Assembly: GCA_035236585.1 (NCBI GenBank)
Contig: CP141126.1
Coordinates: 13,219,001 to 13,283,000 of the forward strand
Source of the DNA: Warburgia ugandensis
Lineage: Eukaryota; Streptophyta; Magnoliopsida; Canellales; Canellaceae
Length of the DNA: 64,000 nt
Direction of reading: 5' to 3'
This document shows positions 23,475 to 37,650 of the stretch, in pieces (positions within the stretch are counted from its first letter, which is position 1; each line of letters starts with the position of its first letter). The notes below the pieces were generated by a model. The model did no database searches and was not told where the DNA came from. It saw nothing but the letters and a program-made list of their open reading frames with translations. The position numbers and the translations under genes are program-made.

Positions 23475-24974
23475 CTATCTATTGTAAACCCTAACTGGGA
23501 GACCCCCCTTTTGTGTGGCAGTGAGACCAGGAGCAAATTTGATATTATCACCCTGGTTGATCACTTCAATTTTGAACTTACTAAGCAGAGAGAGAGCCAC
23601 GCTTTTGACCTCCATGAGTGACATCTCCTTCCCTAGACAGACTCTAAGCCCAGCCTGGAAAACTGGGTACTTAAACGGATTCTGAGGCGAAAAAATTCCA
23701 TCCTTCAACCACCTCTCTGGCTTGAAATCAAGGCAATCCTTCCCCCAAACATCCTCCATCCTCCCCATTGCATAAGGATGATATGTAACCCTAGTTCGCT
23801 TTCTAATGAACGTACCATCCGGAAGAACATCATCCTCTAGAGCGAATTTGGAGTCGAATTGAACGGGTGGATACAATCTCATGCTCTCATATATGGCTGC
23901 ATGCAAGTAATGCATCTCTCTGAGTTGAGCAAAGCTAGTAAGGGGCTCGCCTCTCATGGCTTGAGTTATTTCATGTACCACCTTCTCTTCCACCGCTGGA
24001 TGCTTGCAAAGCAGCCAAAAGAAGCTGGTCAAAGTAGACGCTACCGTATCACGTCCAGCTAATAAGAAGCTGATTACAATGTCTCTCAGATAGGTGTCAT
24101 CGTTGACCGTCGACATAAACCTAGAGAGAAGGTCGTGCTGACCTGAAAACCCCAACTCCCTTCTTTGCCGGATGACCTCCTCCGCCATAGCGTTGACCAA
24201 TTTGATCGCCTCTTTCAGCTGCCTCTCCGATCCCAGATTCAGCAGCCTCTTAAACTTCCAAATCAACGGCGAAGGTGAAGTCCCTCGTCTGGCCGAAAGT
24301 TGAGAAGCCAGATCAAAAGCCATAGCAAATTCCGACATGGGCAGAGAGAGTTTCAAGCATCCAGGGTCTAACCCAAAAGAAATCTTACATATATTGTCGA
24401 AAGAAAAACGCCGGAAAACATCCTGCAAGTCCAAAACTTCTCCGCCTGCGACCGATCCTAGAAGCGGCAATAGCCTACTCTTGATCTCAGTATTCACCAT
24501 CTGAAACGCGTAAGACCTCACGGAAGCGCTTCCAAGTTCAAGACTCGCCATTTTTCGCTGAAACCTCCATGAATCACCATCCACGTTGAAGATTCCTCGG
24601 CCCAGAAGATCGCCAAGTATGGCCGAAAAAGGTTTCCCTTTGGGATAATTCTCAAATCTTGTCTTCAGCATGTACTCCACGTTTTCCGGGTTGGCCGTGA
24701 TCGTGTTGCCCAGTATATGGATATGGATTGTTCCCGTCTGCGATCGCTGAAGAAGGTGCGAATACCAATCTACAAGGTTGTCGAAATCAGCCATCCAGCT
24801 CGAAGTGACAGTAGCCCGGCAAACATCACAGTTACACCAGGGCGCGAATCTGAGAAGGTAGAGCAAGAAAGAGAAAACGGTGAAGGAGATTGTGAAGGCG
24901 AAGAAGAGGTAGAAGAAGGAGGTCTGAAGGGGGTGTAGCCACCAATAAGCAGCAGTTGCAAATTCTCCTTCCAT
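23475..24974 (-). CDS. CYP94C: Cytochrome P450, CYP94C type (12-hydroxy-jasmonoyl-isoleucine oxidase)
   Basis: This is a 499-residue, single-exon P450. The whole protein resembles Arabidopsis CYP94C1 as I remember it, including the CNCDVC...TSSW start, FPKGK-like NYPKGKPF, VFRRFSFDNICKISFGLDP and PGLTAT near the end. CYP94C1 carries out the later oxidation that converts 12-hydroxy-JA-Ile to the dicarboxy form, so it removes the active jasmonate. Visible parts are an N-terminal membrane anchor (about residues 19-41, for the endoplasmic reticulum), the C-helix WRFQR (136-140), I-helix AGRDTV (306-311), ExxR as ESMR (363-366), PERW (419-422) and the heme loop FQAGLRVCLG (439-448) with Cys446. 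All key residues are present and the length is normal. I start at the ATG at 24974 (context AAAATGG). The frame is open a few codons further upstream but has no ATG there. The family call is strong. The exact substrate is inferred. Confidence 0.95.
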   Translation of the reverse strand: MEGEFATAAYWWLHPLQTSFFYLFFAFTISFTVFSFLLYLLRFAPWCNCDVCRATVTSSWMADFDNLVDWYSHLLQRSQTGTIHIHILGNTITANPENVEYMLKTRFENYPKGKPFSAILGDLLGRGIFNVDGDSWRFQRKMASLELGSASVRSYAFQMVNTEIKSRLLPLLGSVAGGEVLDLQDVFRRFSFDNICKISFGLDPGCLKLSLPMSEFAMAFDLASQLSARRGTSPSPLIWKFKRLLNLGSERQLKEAIKLVNAMAEEVIRQRRELGFSGQHDLLSRFMSTVNDDTYLRDIVISFLLAGRDTVASTLTSFFWLLCKHPAVEEKVVHEITQAMRGEPLTSFAQLREMHYLHAAIYESMRLYPPVQFDSKFALEDDVLPDGTFIRKRTRVTYHPYAMGRMEDVWGKDCLDFKPERWLKDGIFSPQNPFKYPVFQAGLRVCLGKEMSLMEVKSVALSLLSKFKIEVINQGDNIKFAPGLTATQKGGLPVRVYNR

Positions 24975-25020
24975 TTTGAGATACAAGAAGTAGGATAAAG
25001 GGCAGAGGGAAAGGAGGTGC

Positions 25021-25030
25021 CCTTTTTATA
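25021..25030 (-). promoter_or_regulatory. TATA box of the CYP94C gene
   Basis: On the minus strand this reads TATAAAAAGG. It lies about 47 bp upstream of the ATG, which implies a very short 5' UTR of roughly 20 nt if transcription starts 25-30 bp downstream. The start site itself is inferred. Confidence 0.7.
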
Positions 25031-25156
25031 CTTGATTTTAAGCTTGCTGCGCCCCAAGCGCATTCAGATCTCTCACTCTTTCCACCTAATAATGCAATAT
25101 TTACAGGCCATAAATAATTACACAGATAACGCGTGCGCTAAAAACCAAGGGAAGCC

Positions 25157-25183
25157 TGACGGAAGACGCACATGTAGACGTCA
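25157..25183 (-). promoter_or_regulatory. TGACG and CACATG motifs upstream of CYP94C
   Basis: TGACG (25157-25161), CACATG (25169-25174) and GACGTCA (25177-25183, TGACGTC on the gene strand) sit within 27 bp. TGACG motifs bind TGA-type bZIP factors, and CACATG is a known MYC2-type E-box. The sites are seen in the sequence, and their activity is inferred. Confidence 0.55.
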
Positions 25184-25207
25184 CACACAGGGTGCTTGCT
25201 ATATTTA

Positions 25208-25219
25208 GAGCACGTGCTC
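25208..25219. promoter_or_regulatory. G-box in a 12-bp palindrome upstream of CYP94C
   Basis: GAGCACGTGCTC is a perfect palindrome with CACGTG at 25211-25216, about 240 bp upstream of the ATG. G-boxes are the classical target of MYC2-type factors in jasmonate-induced promoters, which fits a jasmonate-catabolic gene. Confidence 0.65.
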
Positions 25220-27472
25220 TTTTCTATCTGAAATTACGGTTTTTCTTTTGTTTATGTTTTTCTTCTCATTTTATTTAGTGAATGACGGAGATGTATGGGA
25301 CATAGTCAAAGATATAGGTGGGGAACATGATTCATATTAAAATATTTTTTATCCTTTTTTCTGATTTTATTAGTCTAGCAACTGGGTTATACTAATGATG
25401 TATTATTAACTTGTGACCATCTTGTTTTGTTTTTACTTTTTACTTTTTCTTTCTATTTTTGTGCTTAATTTGAGGACCAATGATGTATTAGCATAATTTA
25501 TTTGCTTTTTATGCCTTATTATGCAAAGTCTAGCTGTGGAAAAACGTCAATAGTATGAGAAAAATTCAGTTTAACGTGATGTCAATGCATTTTGTTAGAA
25601 ATTGTTCAACTATTTTCTCCGTGGACGCCCTAGATTTGTAGTTAAGAAGTGAGAGAAATTCAGTTGGAATATGGGAGCAATATCTAGAAGAGGGTAATTG
25701 TAGATAATTGTAAATAATTAGAATTGTAGAGTAAGTTTAGGTTTCTATGTGAAAAATGATTCTCAAATTCTGAGAAATCCCACACTTGGAGCTTACGATA
25801 ATTTTAATTACAACCTCTTTTTTTCTTAAACAATTTTATCTTTTTTTGGATAACCTGAACAATTTTCAGCTACACCCACCTTTTTTTACACACTCATACC
25901 ACAATCACACATAGTTATGTATGTATGTATGTATATATGTATACATGCTTGTATAATATGCAATTTTCCATAGATACGTACCAACATGCACGCACATATG
26001 TACATTTATATAGTTATCTACACATGCTAATAGGCATGAATTTATACGCATAAAGATGCATTGCAAACACATGTACAAAGCATGTAAATATGAAGAAGAA
26101 AATGTATTAAGTTTAAACCAATCAAAATCTCAAATGTATGATGCCAAACTATGCAATCAATCACTGGAGTAGTGGCCACTAGTTCGTAGAGTTCCATAAT
26201 TTTTTTATATGGGTACAGGCAAGTGTCATCCTATCGTATCTTTTGGTGGGTAAGTGGAGGTTCGCACATCCCCTACATTTTTATCATTAATGTTATAAAA
26301 TTAGCACCCAAATCCTCATTTACTTATTTCTCAATGTGACTACTTGCAGAATCCACGCTCAAACTCAAAGACCCGATGCATGTACCATATACATATTAAA
26401 TGTTTTCTTTCTTTTTTGGTAAATTATCATATGGAAATAATTAAGAATTTTTTTTTTGGTACTATTAGAGAACCTAAGAGTTATGTTTTAATAAATCAAT
26501 GCATTGGAATACACATGGAAGTGGAGAAATTGTCTAGAAAAACATAGGTAGGCAACTCTAGAAACGCAAACCAGATGGGCAAGAAATGCATGACATTCGG
26601 TGCAGGAGCCACAGATATCATCGAGATACATCTGAATATAAAAAACAATTATAGGCAAATGATATCTCCACTCCAGTATTTTTCTACGAAACTACAAGTT
26701 TTTAAAAATATTAACAGCCTTTAAAATAGATATGAGTGTAATAAGTTGAAGATTGAATTCTATTGTCAAACGTGTGTATAGATATCTTTTGCTGATTTAT
26801 CCGTAATAAGAAAAGGAAAGCTATCTACAAGTAAAAGGCAGAAATGGGGGGAACGTGCCATGTTGTCTAATTTTCCAAAATATCTATTAAAATCATAACT
26901 GTTGATAGATAGGATACATTTGTAAGTGGTTTGTTGCGTGTAAAGTGTAAACACTTCGTTTCCCCCACTCGAGCCTGCCATTTCTGTCCATTGCTTGTAA
27001 CCCCTGCCTCTTGCCGTCATTAGCCATTAGTGCATGATATTTTCTCCAACTGCGGCACATGTCACGCGGCATTTTTACCGATTCTATAAAACAGAAATAA
27101 TACTGTATTAGCTTAGTTATGTCAGCCTCTCATAAACATCTCAACCACGCTAAGCGTCGTCAAATTAACATGCCGTTGAATTGATGCATTCGGGAGAAAA
27201 ACAAATGAAAAGAAAAAGAAGAGGTTGCATAGATCGGATAACGATGTTTGTTTATATTTCCTTATTTTTATGTTTTGTCTTTTATTTCTAACTTGCACGC
27301 TAGTAGAAACTAGAAATGTGCACCGTGGATTGTATCTATATAACAATAGATGTGTGACCATTCTTTCAATTACTGTAATTAGTTTTACTTTCCTGTTGAT
27401 GGGAAAGGTCATAAGAATCGACCCAGTCAATCACCACCCAGCTGTAAATACCCACATAGAAGGAGGAGGATT

Positions 27473-27473
<1 letters not shown>
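25220..27473. other. Unassigned region
   Basis: The sequence is A+T-rich with a short TATG-type repeat near 25916-25940. No protein family was recognised in any short open frame. Confidence 0.4.

Positions 27474-27535
<62 letters not shown>
27474..27535. repeat. (CT)n microsatellite, 62 bp
   Basis: An uninterrupted CT dinucleotide run. The Leu-Ser and Glu-Arg open frames across it are artefacts. Confidence 0.97.
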
Positions 27536-27541
<6 letters not shown>

Positions 27542-30500
27542 AACCCAAAAATTGAAAGAATGCTGGGGAGACATTTTTCGAGCATGTCGCTGGTACAGCC
27601 CAAATTGGCCCTTCTGCTTTTGCCTCCTCGGACGGGCAGGGACCCTTTGAGTAGTTAAGGGCTTTAATAGTCTCAGGTCACTTCGCTTTCAAATTATCCA
27701 ACTAAGCAGAACAAATAAATAGGATTATTATATAATAAAGATAAAAGGAAGGCAGTCCTTGACGTTTTAGTAAGGCTGCTTAAAATCAAAAGCATATGAA
27801 ACTTGAATAACAGCTACCTTCCTTTTTCAGTGCTCTTCCATTTCTCTCTCCTATTTTTTCTACAATGACCGATGCCCAGTCTCATATGACCCCATTTACT
27901 TTATCTCTACACCTCACTTTTGGCTCCCTCGTTGGCTACATATTAGGCGCGTGCCCTTTACTAGTGCCACCTATTCGAAGGATTCAATGGTCGTGTTCCA
28001 TGGTCAAGAAGACCCAATTATAACTCCATATTTATTTTCACTTGGAGAAGATTACTTTATTTAATTGTTGCCTATTAGTCTACCAAATTTTATCGAAAAT
28101 CAAGTTGAGAATTGTCGCGACGTGGCAATACAATGAATCAGACTCCATGGACCACTTTTAATTTGTATTAAGTCAATAGTCGACATCTATATGGTTCATC
28201 CATGGCATTGCTTGGTAAACCTAAGCACTGTTGGAACAATAAAGGAACATGTGAAACATGTGAAAGGTTAGTTTTACTCTGCATGAGCTTCCGGACATTC
28301 TGTGTAAGAGTAGAGTGCAAACGTTAGTAATGCCACCCTCTTTTCCAGAAAAAAAGCTTTAATTTGTGTTAGCATAATCTAATAAAAGCATGCCTAGATG
28401 TATATGGTTGAGCGGTCTTGACTTCTTCATCTTTCATATTCACTTTAAAATAACCTCCGACTCCACTCTCTTTTTAATAGTTTCCAGCCCACGTTTATTT
28501 TCCTTGATCGGGCAGTACTTCTGTCACCCATTTCCTTTTTAGGATTCTAAACTAGTGATGGAAAGGTAGTCCTCGTGTCACATTCAGTGGTTGAGGCCTC
28601 CATAATGGCAAAATTAAACTCTTATGAAATAGCTTATTCGATTCTCTAAAAGTGATCAACCGGCAATCAGAAGAAGTCTCACTAAGGATGTTTTTCTAGG
28701 AGAAATGCCCATAAATCCGTTTGAAAGACTTTATGAACAGGCAGAAGCAGAACCACCTGCAAGTGAGCCTACTTGAAAAAATGTCAAGCGGCCTCCAAAA
28801 GTTGGCACCAGTTATTGTGGTATGGTTTGGATCATTGAACAAGTGGACTCCTCTTGCATCTTGCAGCCACTCACTGAAAAATATGCATATCGAACATGTA
28901 ACTCCCCGCCTTTAGTACTAAGGAGCCCCATTCTTAGGGTACATTATTTCATGAGTAATGACAGCGTAGTGCGCAATGCGCTATACCCTTTTGCATGACA
29001 AGCCCCACCTGTTCCTAATCAGACCTGTTCATCTAAATTCTCCAACTTTAGATAATTGCTGTTCCAAAAGCAGCATGAATTAGATGAGCAAGAAACACAG
29101 TTTTCAGTGCGCTATAAAAAGTGGAAATCATTGCTCATAGAACGGTCCATATTAAACGAGCAAGAAACACAGTTTTCTGATCTTATAATCATCCAATCAC
29201 CGTGACTCTTGGCATACTCAAATGACCAAGTGTGATGAACCATTAATGGGGCCAATCATGCAAAAGTGGGGCGTGCCACAACAAGTTGCTATAGTGTGCC
29301 GCGATATGCTATCATTCCTCTTATTTCATAACTCACGCACCCACTTAAACTCGTTCGACCCAATCTGCTTATCATATCCACCTTCTTTTACGATGGACTT
29401 TCATTTCCACTTTGAGATGGAGGTGCGCCAAATGGTAACTGCTACAAAACAGGTTCCTTTTTCTACTACTAGGTAAGAAGCCTTTTGCTCAGTGCCAAAT
29501 CTCTTTACATAACCTCATTTATCGTTCAGTATTGTTTGAATTCTACCACATTTATCCTACATTCCATGAAAATAATGCACATCCATCCTAAACAACCCTT
29601 AAGGTAACAAATCCCATTTTGCTAAAGTGAACTTTCACACCATATATGTATGGTAAGAAGTGCCACAGAATTAACTTTTACGTTATTTACATGGAACTAA
29701 ACTCTAGTAATTGAATTGACTGGTACTGCATGTAATTCGTGGAATTTTTTAATGCCCATCCCTTAATTTTAATTATGTGTATTAATTACATGACTAGCAT
29801 AACTAACAGCCCCACTCCTTTATTAACCTCTCCTACCGTATTAGTAATAGCGTTAGTTCTTGCATACCATTTTTTTTTTCTGCTATCAAGACGGCTTTAA
29901 GCCACCTGTCTTGTATTCCATGCCACAATTAATTAATTTAGAAATAATAGTTGCAGCTTCTAACCAAGTTTTTAGTTTTCCTTTGTCCTCTGAAACATTT
30001 TAACCATGTTGAACGAAGTTTGAAGTGCCGACATAAGTGGAAAAAAGATTCCTGCTGATTTGTGTTAGCGTCGGCGAGGCAACGGCAACACATGGGAAAT
30101 GGAATTTTCAGTTGCTCAAGAAGGAAACGGCGTGTCGCTTCGGCCACCACATGCAGCAGATTCGTTGCTTCCTTCTTGTTTTCGTGCTAGTTTCAATGAA
30201 ACGACAAGGCTTTTTGTTATATAAAGAGACAGTTGGCTATAGTTTTCATCCCACGTGGTTTTCCATGGACCAGCCCAGCTTAGCCGCAGCCAAAGGATAG
30301 CCTTGCCTTCTCTACGCGTGACTTTCTTGTCGGCCCATGCTTACATGGCCCCAGAGAGACCATGTGTTTGTCGAAAGTAAGTCTCCGACATATAGCTCTT
30401 TCAGACATGCATGCATGTATCACAATCTAGAGCTGTTATTTTAATTTCTTTTGATCCTTGATATGGATAACTTTGATGTGGCCACAATCTTTTACAAGGA

Positions 30501-32739
30501 CGATTCTTAAGCATTGCTTGTCTGAAATGGGCTCTTCAAGCATTCATATGACGGTTGTGATAAGATGAGCTAGATTGTGAACAAGTCTTTGGCAAGTTTG
30601 AACCATATTTGGTAATTGTGATCCTCAAGTTTATGGCCTTTCTGTAATAGTCAGCATGGTCCCTATCAGTCAAAGGTTTAGAATTGTCTAGGGGAGGAGA
30701 ATTTTGATGTGCAACCCATCGATAGCAATTCAAAGGTTTGGATCATTGCAAAAATTGCTGTCACAGGCCTTTCTTCATGTTCACATGACTTTTCCAAGAA
30801 TGAAATATGCAAGTACATCACATAACAGATTAGATTATCTATTGACTGTTAACCAAACCTTCTCGTTTGGTTGTTGCGCATAGTTTCAGTTGGAAAATAG
30901 CAGCAAGCGGGGCCCAGTTTTTCAGTCATCCAAATTCCTTATCTAGCTTGTAAAACTTGCTATGATGAGTAATAAATAAAATTTGTTCATCCTGGAGCGA
31001 TTCTGAACCTTTCATTTGTCAAGGATTTAGTCTTAAATTCCCGTCTAAAGGCCGCATATCAGAGGCTTACATTGTTCAAATGGGTCACATTTCGGGGCAC
31101 CCGTCATCCATTGCATGGCCTTAGAGATGGATGATTTCTATCATGGAAATGAGAGAGCCCCACTGGGGCATTTGCCTGCTTCTATTTTCCAAATGAAGAT
31201 ACTATGGTTTACGAATCCTCCACATGCTAACTCCTCAATCTAATGCTTTATAAACAAAATGCACTTATTTATTTAGATTCTTTTCAACTAATGCCACCAG
31301 AATTGCGTCATGCCACGGAGTAAATATATATATATATATATATATTGATATTGATGCTATATTATCTTGTATATGTACACAAGTGGGTCCAGATCAATTC
31401 GCTCTTCTTATTTTTCTTTTACCCACACTCCAGTCATAAGTGCTTTAATCTCAGCCATGGAATTAATACCAAGAACCCCTCTTATTGAGAATTCAACATC
31501 CACATAGAATTAGTCATGTTGACTAACATATTTTGTTTACAGAATATAGAGACCTTTCTTTTGCATTTTAAAAGAGAATGCATCATGCAAAAATTCAAAT
31601 ATCAAAGAATATATTATTCTAAAAGGAATCAATTTAAATAAAAAAGAAAGATTGGATCATATTGTATCCAATATTACACTCTTAAACAGAAGATTTTTAA
31701 GGAGAACAATTTTTGTTTTGATAGAATCAGTCTGGGACGGAAGGGGTGTGTGTGTGTGTACACATATGTATGACTGTTTACACCATCAAACTTCCGATAT
31801 GGAAATGATACTTATGTAGTCATGTGTATGGTCTAAGTGGCAATTTCTTAGTATAAGGAAACTTCCTAATACTCACATGAATCACTTAATGGTATTATCA
31901 ATACTAATTGTCAACTATTGATAAGTATTATTCAATTAGCGAGACAATTGTAGTTACAGATTAAGATTCATGAACAAATTAGTAAGGTAATTAATATTCG
32001 AAAAAGGGTGATTGGGATGAGACTTTTAACTCAACTTTAGTTCTGACTTAATTTATATATGATGTTCACAATTTTGAGTAATTAATTGTTCATGATGTGT
32101 TTAGTTTGGTAACTTTTCACTGAACTTGTAGAATGTAAGAACTTGACAGAATAAATCTAGACTTCGTCAAGGAATTTTTTTTTTTAAACGGTCAATTATT
32201 CAGAGACCTTTGTGACCAATTGCCTACAATTAAACATGAGCACTCTAGAGTACAATTTTTATAATGGTGAAAGTACATTCACAAACATGGGTGGAGACAA
32301 CATGGGGTCAAGGGGGTCAATTGCCCCCTAAAATTTTTAAAAACCAAATGGTATTAATGCTTAAGCTGAGGAGTACAAGCTACCCCTAGAGCATTTTTTT
32401 TGAAGATTTGAGCCATTTATCATGAACAGCATGCAGAAATTAAATAACCAAAAAGAAATCATCACATTTAGATAATCTTACTTGCTTGTTTTGGGCCATT
32501 GAAAAATAAAATAGAAATTAATAATCTTGATTTCTGACTCAAAGAAAAATATATAGGTTAAAAACATTCATGTTAGATTTCTAGCATATTTAACTCATTC
32601 CAAACATGATGAATGACTTAGATCTAGAGAACATAATCACAATAATTAAGAAAAGGCAGCGTCTATTCCTTAGGATGCTTGAGAGCATCTACACATATCT
32701 GGAGTCAATCCAATAACTTCTATAAGCTTTATTTTCAAG
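27536..32739. other. Unassigned region
   Basis: No defensible gene was found. Small items seen are an exact 20-bp repeat (29086-29105 and 29158-29177) and a TA tract at 31324-31345. Confidence 0.4.
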
Positions 32740-33175
32740 ATTTTACTTCTACAAGTCTTATTTCAAAAGTCCTAGTAGGTGTACATGCTATTACGCATAA
32801 GAAAAAGTCCACCCCTCCATTTTTCCTACTTTTTTTTCTTCTTCTTTTTTTGTAGATCTAATTCTTTATCATGTTCTCCATACCAAAATAGGTAACCCAT
32901 TATAAATTATTGCATTTGGGCCATTAAAAATATGGATACTATATTTTTGGGTGGTAGAAAATTTTAATAAAAATGGATGATTATTATTTTTGCTCATGAA
33001 ACATAGGCTAAAAGCACCCAGTGAATATGAAATTTGATCTTTAACTAAAGAATAATTTATACCTACAAAGCAAAGTTTCATTGTGCATGAGAAATAGGGT
33101 GTGGACTTCTACTTACACTCAAGGGCATGGACGTGCCTACTAGGATCCCTCCATTTAGATGTAAGATAAAAAAAA
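32740..33175. repeat. Diverged foldback (MITE-like) inverted repeat
   Basis: The left arm has TCCTAGTAGG...GTCCACCC (about 32767-32816). The right arm has its diverged reverse complement, GGGTGTGGAC...CCTACTAGGA (about 33098-33146). Partial similarity continues inward and outward. The element class is not determined. Confidence 0.5.
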
Positions 33176-33524
33176 TTTGAAATTGATAGCAAGGTAGTTT
33201 AAAACTTTGAACATCAAAGCACTATCTTTTTTCTAAAAAATTATCCACTTATAAATGTAATTTCTAAGCGAAATTCATTGTTACAAATTGCAAATTGCTT
33301 TCTTTGCCTCGGGACCAAGCGAATTCTTCTATTTTTTTTTGTCTTAGCTTAGGTGCTTGAAAACGCCTACTTAGATTTTGTTGTTTGAGATAGTTAAAAG
33401 GAAACTCCCATTTTATGGACAAGGAAGTATATGTCTTCTAGAGGAAAGTTTAAACTTGTACAACCCTTGCTTGCTAATATATTTCCTTCAATATACAAAA
33501 TCCTAGCTGGAGCCAGTAGAATCT

Positions 33525-33636
<112 letters not shown>

Positions 33637-33640
33637 TCAC

Positions 33641-33719
33641 CATGATTATAGCATAAAATATCTGTTATAATCCTGCTTACAATAGGAGATATCGGCTGTA
33701 ATCTCCTGCTATAATCATG
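33641..33719. repeat. 13-bp perfect inverted repeat beside the microsatellite
   Basis: CATGATTATAGCA (33641-33653) and TGCTATAATCATG (33707-33719) are exact reverse complements separated by 53 bp. The interior also holds GGAGAT/ATCTCC. It could be the core of a small MITE. Confidence 0.6.
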
Positions 33720-35049
<1,330 letters not shown>

Positions 35050-35100
35050 TTGTATGTATGTATGTATGTATGTATGTATGTATGTATGTATGTATGTATG
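35050..35100. repeat. (TATG)n microsatellite
   Basis: About 12-13 uninterrupted tetranucleotide units. Confidence 0.95.
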
Positions 35101-36959
35101 CACATGGCCTGGGTTTCTGTAAGGGTGAAAAAATCTTCTGTATTGTATAATAGCTATTCTTTGGCTGCAAAAATAGTGAAATTGGTGCGAACCCGTAGAC
35201 ATATCTCAATTTAGACGAAACCACGTAAACTTGTGTTTTCTTCCTTGTTTCTTGTTTTTCAACTTTTTTGCATCTTCACAACAGCCAACTCATAGATGCT
35301 GACTTTATCTTGAGTATTCTTAGACTCTTCATCCAATAAGCATTATTTAGGGTTTTAGCAAGAAAATGTGAACCTTTGGTTTTTCTGTAATTTGTAGCAT
35401 ATTGCTAATGGTATATCCATTTGGCATGAGACCAAAGGTATGTGGTTTAGCTAGCCCGTGATGGTAGTATAATGGTATAGGTCCACACATAAAATCTTCA
35501 TATAGATGAAACTTCTTCCTTAGTCAGGATAGTGCCTTTCGTAGTAGTTGAGTCCCTGCACGCATTGAAACGCTATTCCCCCTTGTTCTATTATTAATAT
35601 GTAATAAACTGTTCCATAATAAGGAAGTTGGTGGAAGCTGACTCGAATGCAACCTTGGTTGAGGCAGTACACACTTTTGCACTACGATAGGTGCTCGTGA
35701 TCATCCATCGAGAAAGTTAATGAGTCCACATAAAGGAAGAGAAAATCGTATGACATTCGGCGGGTTAAATATGTTCTGCCTTGATCAGCTGTTAATGCAT
35801 GCTTCCCACTTTGCACGGACCGTTAACAAGTGACTACTGCACCTGCTTTGACCTTAGCTCGATGATTCTAGCTGGCATGTCACATCCACTTTGGGAATGG
35901 ACTGTCACATCCGCTACGATCAGGACGGAGGTGAGATACGCACCCCGAAACTGAGACGAGTCTGCTAAGATGGGTGGACCCTTTTTGGCTTTTTCTACCA
36001 CCGAGATTTCAGGGTATGGCTCGTCTAAGACACGGCAGAGAAGATAATCTTCATATTAATTGAATCCTTAGATATCATACTATAAATTTGGAACTAATAT
36101 TGGGAAATGATAGGGAATAATACTTAGTCGTGTGAAACCCTTCACCTTCTTGACTAGGGAGTCAGCGGAACACGGCATGGAGCGAATGCAAGTGGGAATC
36201 ATGCGAAACTTCAGGCAAAGGAAAATAAAATCATGGGAGACGTAGTTGGAATGGCAAATATCGGAGAAAACAACTCCCGGGACTGTTCAGGGACCAACAA
36301 ACAAATTTGTAGCAAGTAACGGTGTTCCAAGCATACTAATACATGGGGTCATCCCTTAGCACATTAACATGTCTCAAACAGAAAAGACTTGCTAATTCCA
36401 CCGGTTTTAGTCAGTGAGCTCCATCAATTGGTCCACATAACAGTAGCGGGGAGCCATTTGTGCGATACTCATTGCAATTGTCATGAGCTCCCATTTGTAC
36501 ATTGAGCCTTATTAAAGAAAAAAAAATGGTATAGACTCATTGGAAAATGAAGGGGAATACAAAAGGTGACCAAGATGATTACTTTTAGATAAGAAACACA
36601 CCATCAATAGCAAAAACACCATACAGAAGTAAGCAACCAAACTAAAAAAGGAGAAATCCAACTGACCAGAAGACTGCAGAATCTATAGCATGGAAAATCA
36701 GAAATTCGACATCGCAGTGGAGGAGAAGTATGCGACAAGCCTGGGGGAAAACCAACATCATCTGAGGTCCTCCATGAGATTGAAGTGTCAATCTCGTGAA
36801 TGTTTGAGCTCAAAAATAAGAAATCTGGACAGCCATTCAGCATTGTCCCTGGATGTGCAAGCTCATTTGCAGCCGAGCTGATAGATCTTTAGACATGTAT
36901 AAAATTAGTGTGAGTATCCCTCTGTCCATTTAATAATTTCGTTGACAACATTCTGAAAT
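35101..36959. other. Unassigned region
   Basis: No recognisable gene or repeat family. Short open frames on both strands near 36600-36880 have no family resemblance. Confidence 0.4.
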
Positions 36960-37650
36960 TGTGACACCCCGGATTTTACACAATAATATAAGACCAAAAT
37001 TTAAAATATCAGGATCCTATTTTAAAACATTGATTTTAAAATCAACTAAAAACAAAAACTCAAATAAAAAGTGTTCATTTCCAAAATCCCGGGAGTCTTA
37101 CAACTACAAAATAATGGATTTAGCGGTGAAATGACATTTCCATTTCTACCAAAAATCTGACAAAGTCTCATATGTATTTTGGACCATCGTATATAATCTA
37201 TGCGATACAATAATACCTGATAAAATACAATAAACATAAACACACCACATAGGAGACTCAATCTCCATACACATCCATCTAGATCAAATATCAATAAAAC
37301 CATAGCCTCGACAATAGAGTAAAAATAAAAAAGAACAACTATATTTTCTAGGGTCTATCCATGCACAGCCATCACATCCAACATGGATACATCATTACAT
37401 TCAAGTCACAATATAAATCACACACACATATACAGTCCATAAATAAAAACTAAAGTATGGTTCTGAATAAACAGTTTCCATTCTTGAAATCTCTTCTATA
37501 CATTGCTGAAGGCTGTCATCATCCTCGCATACTCTGTCAATATGTCGAACCTGTTGCCTCTCTCTGTATCTAAGGCATTACAAACCAAAGCAATGCCTTA
37601 GCAAGCAATTGCTTATGTAAGTGACCACATTTAATATAAAAAATGATTAC
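36960..37650 (-). repeat. Diverged Ty3/gypsy LTR fragment (LTR 3' part), Tekay-like
   Basis: Read on the minus strand, it ends AATCCGGGGTGTCACA at 36960, like the young LTR end. It contains the shared stem-loop at 37573-37598 and a diverged match to 10260-10280 (TAGACCCT...). The LTR 5' part is missing or unrecognisable beyond about 37650. Confidence 0.75.
37573..37598 (-). other. LTR stem-loop, diverged copy
   Basis: On the minus strand the arms read AGGCATTGC and GTAATGCCT around an 8-nt loop. The only change from the young element's stem gives a G-U pair in RNA. Confidence 0.75.

Noticed and set aside
23349-23621. 90-residue plus-strand open frame over the P450 3' end
   Set aside because: It is antisense to the end of the P450 coding region and has no family resemblance.
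24975-24986. Four extra N-terminal codons for the P450
   Set aside because: The upstream codon is TTG, not ATG. The first ATG in frame is at 24974 with a good context.
30037-30300. 87-residue plus-strand open frame
   Set aside because: No recognisable motif. An overlapping open frame on the other strand is equally plausible, so neither is supported.
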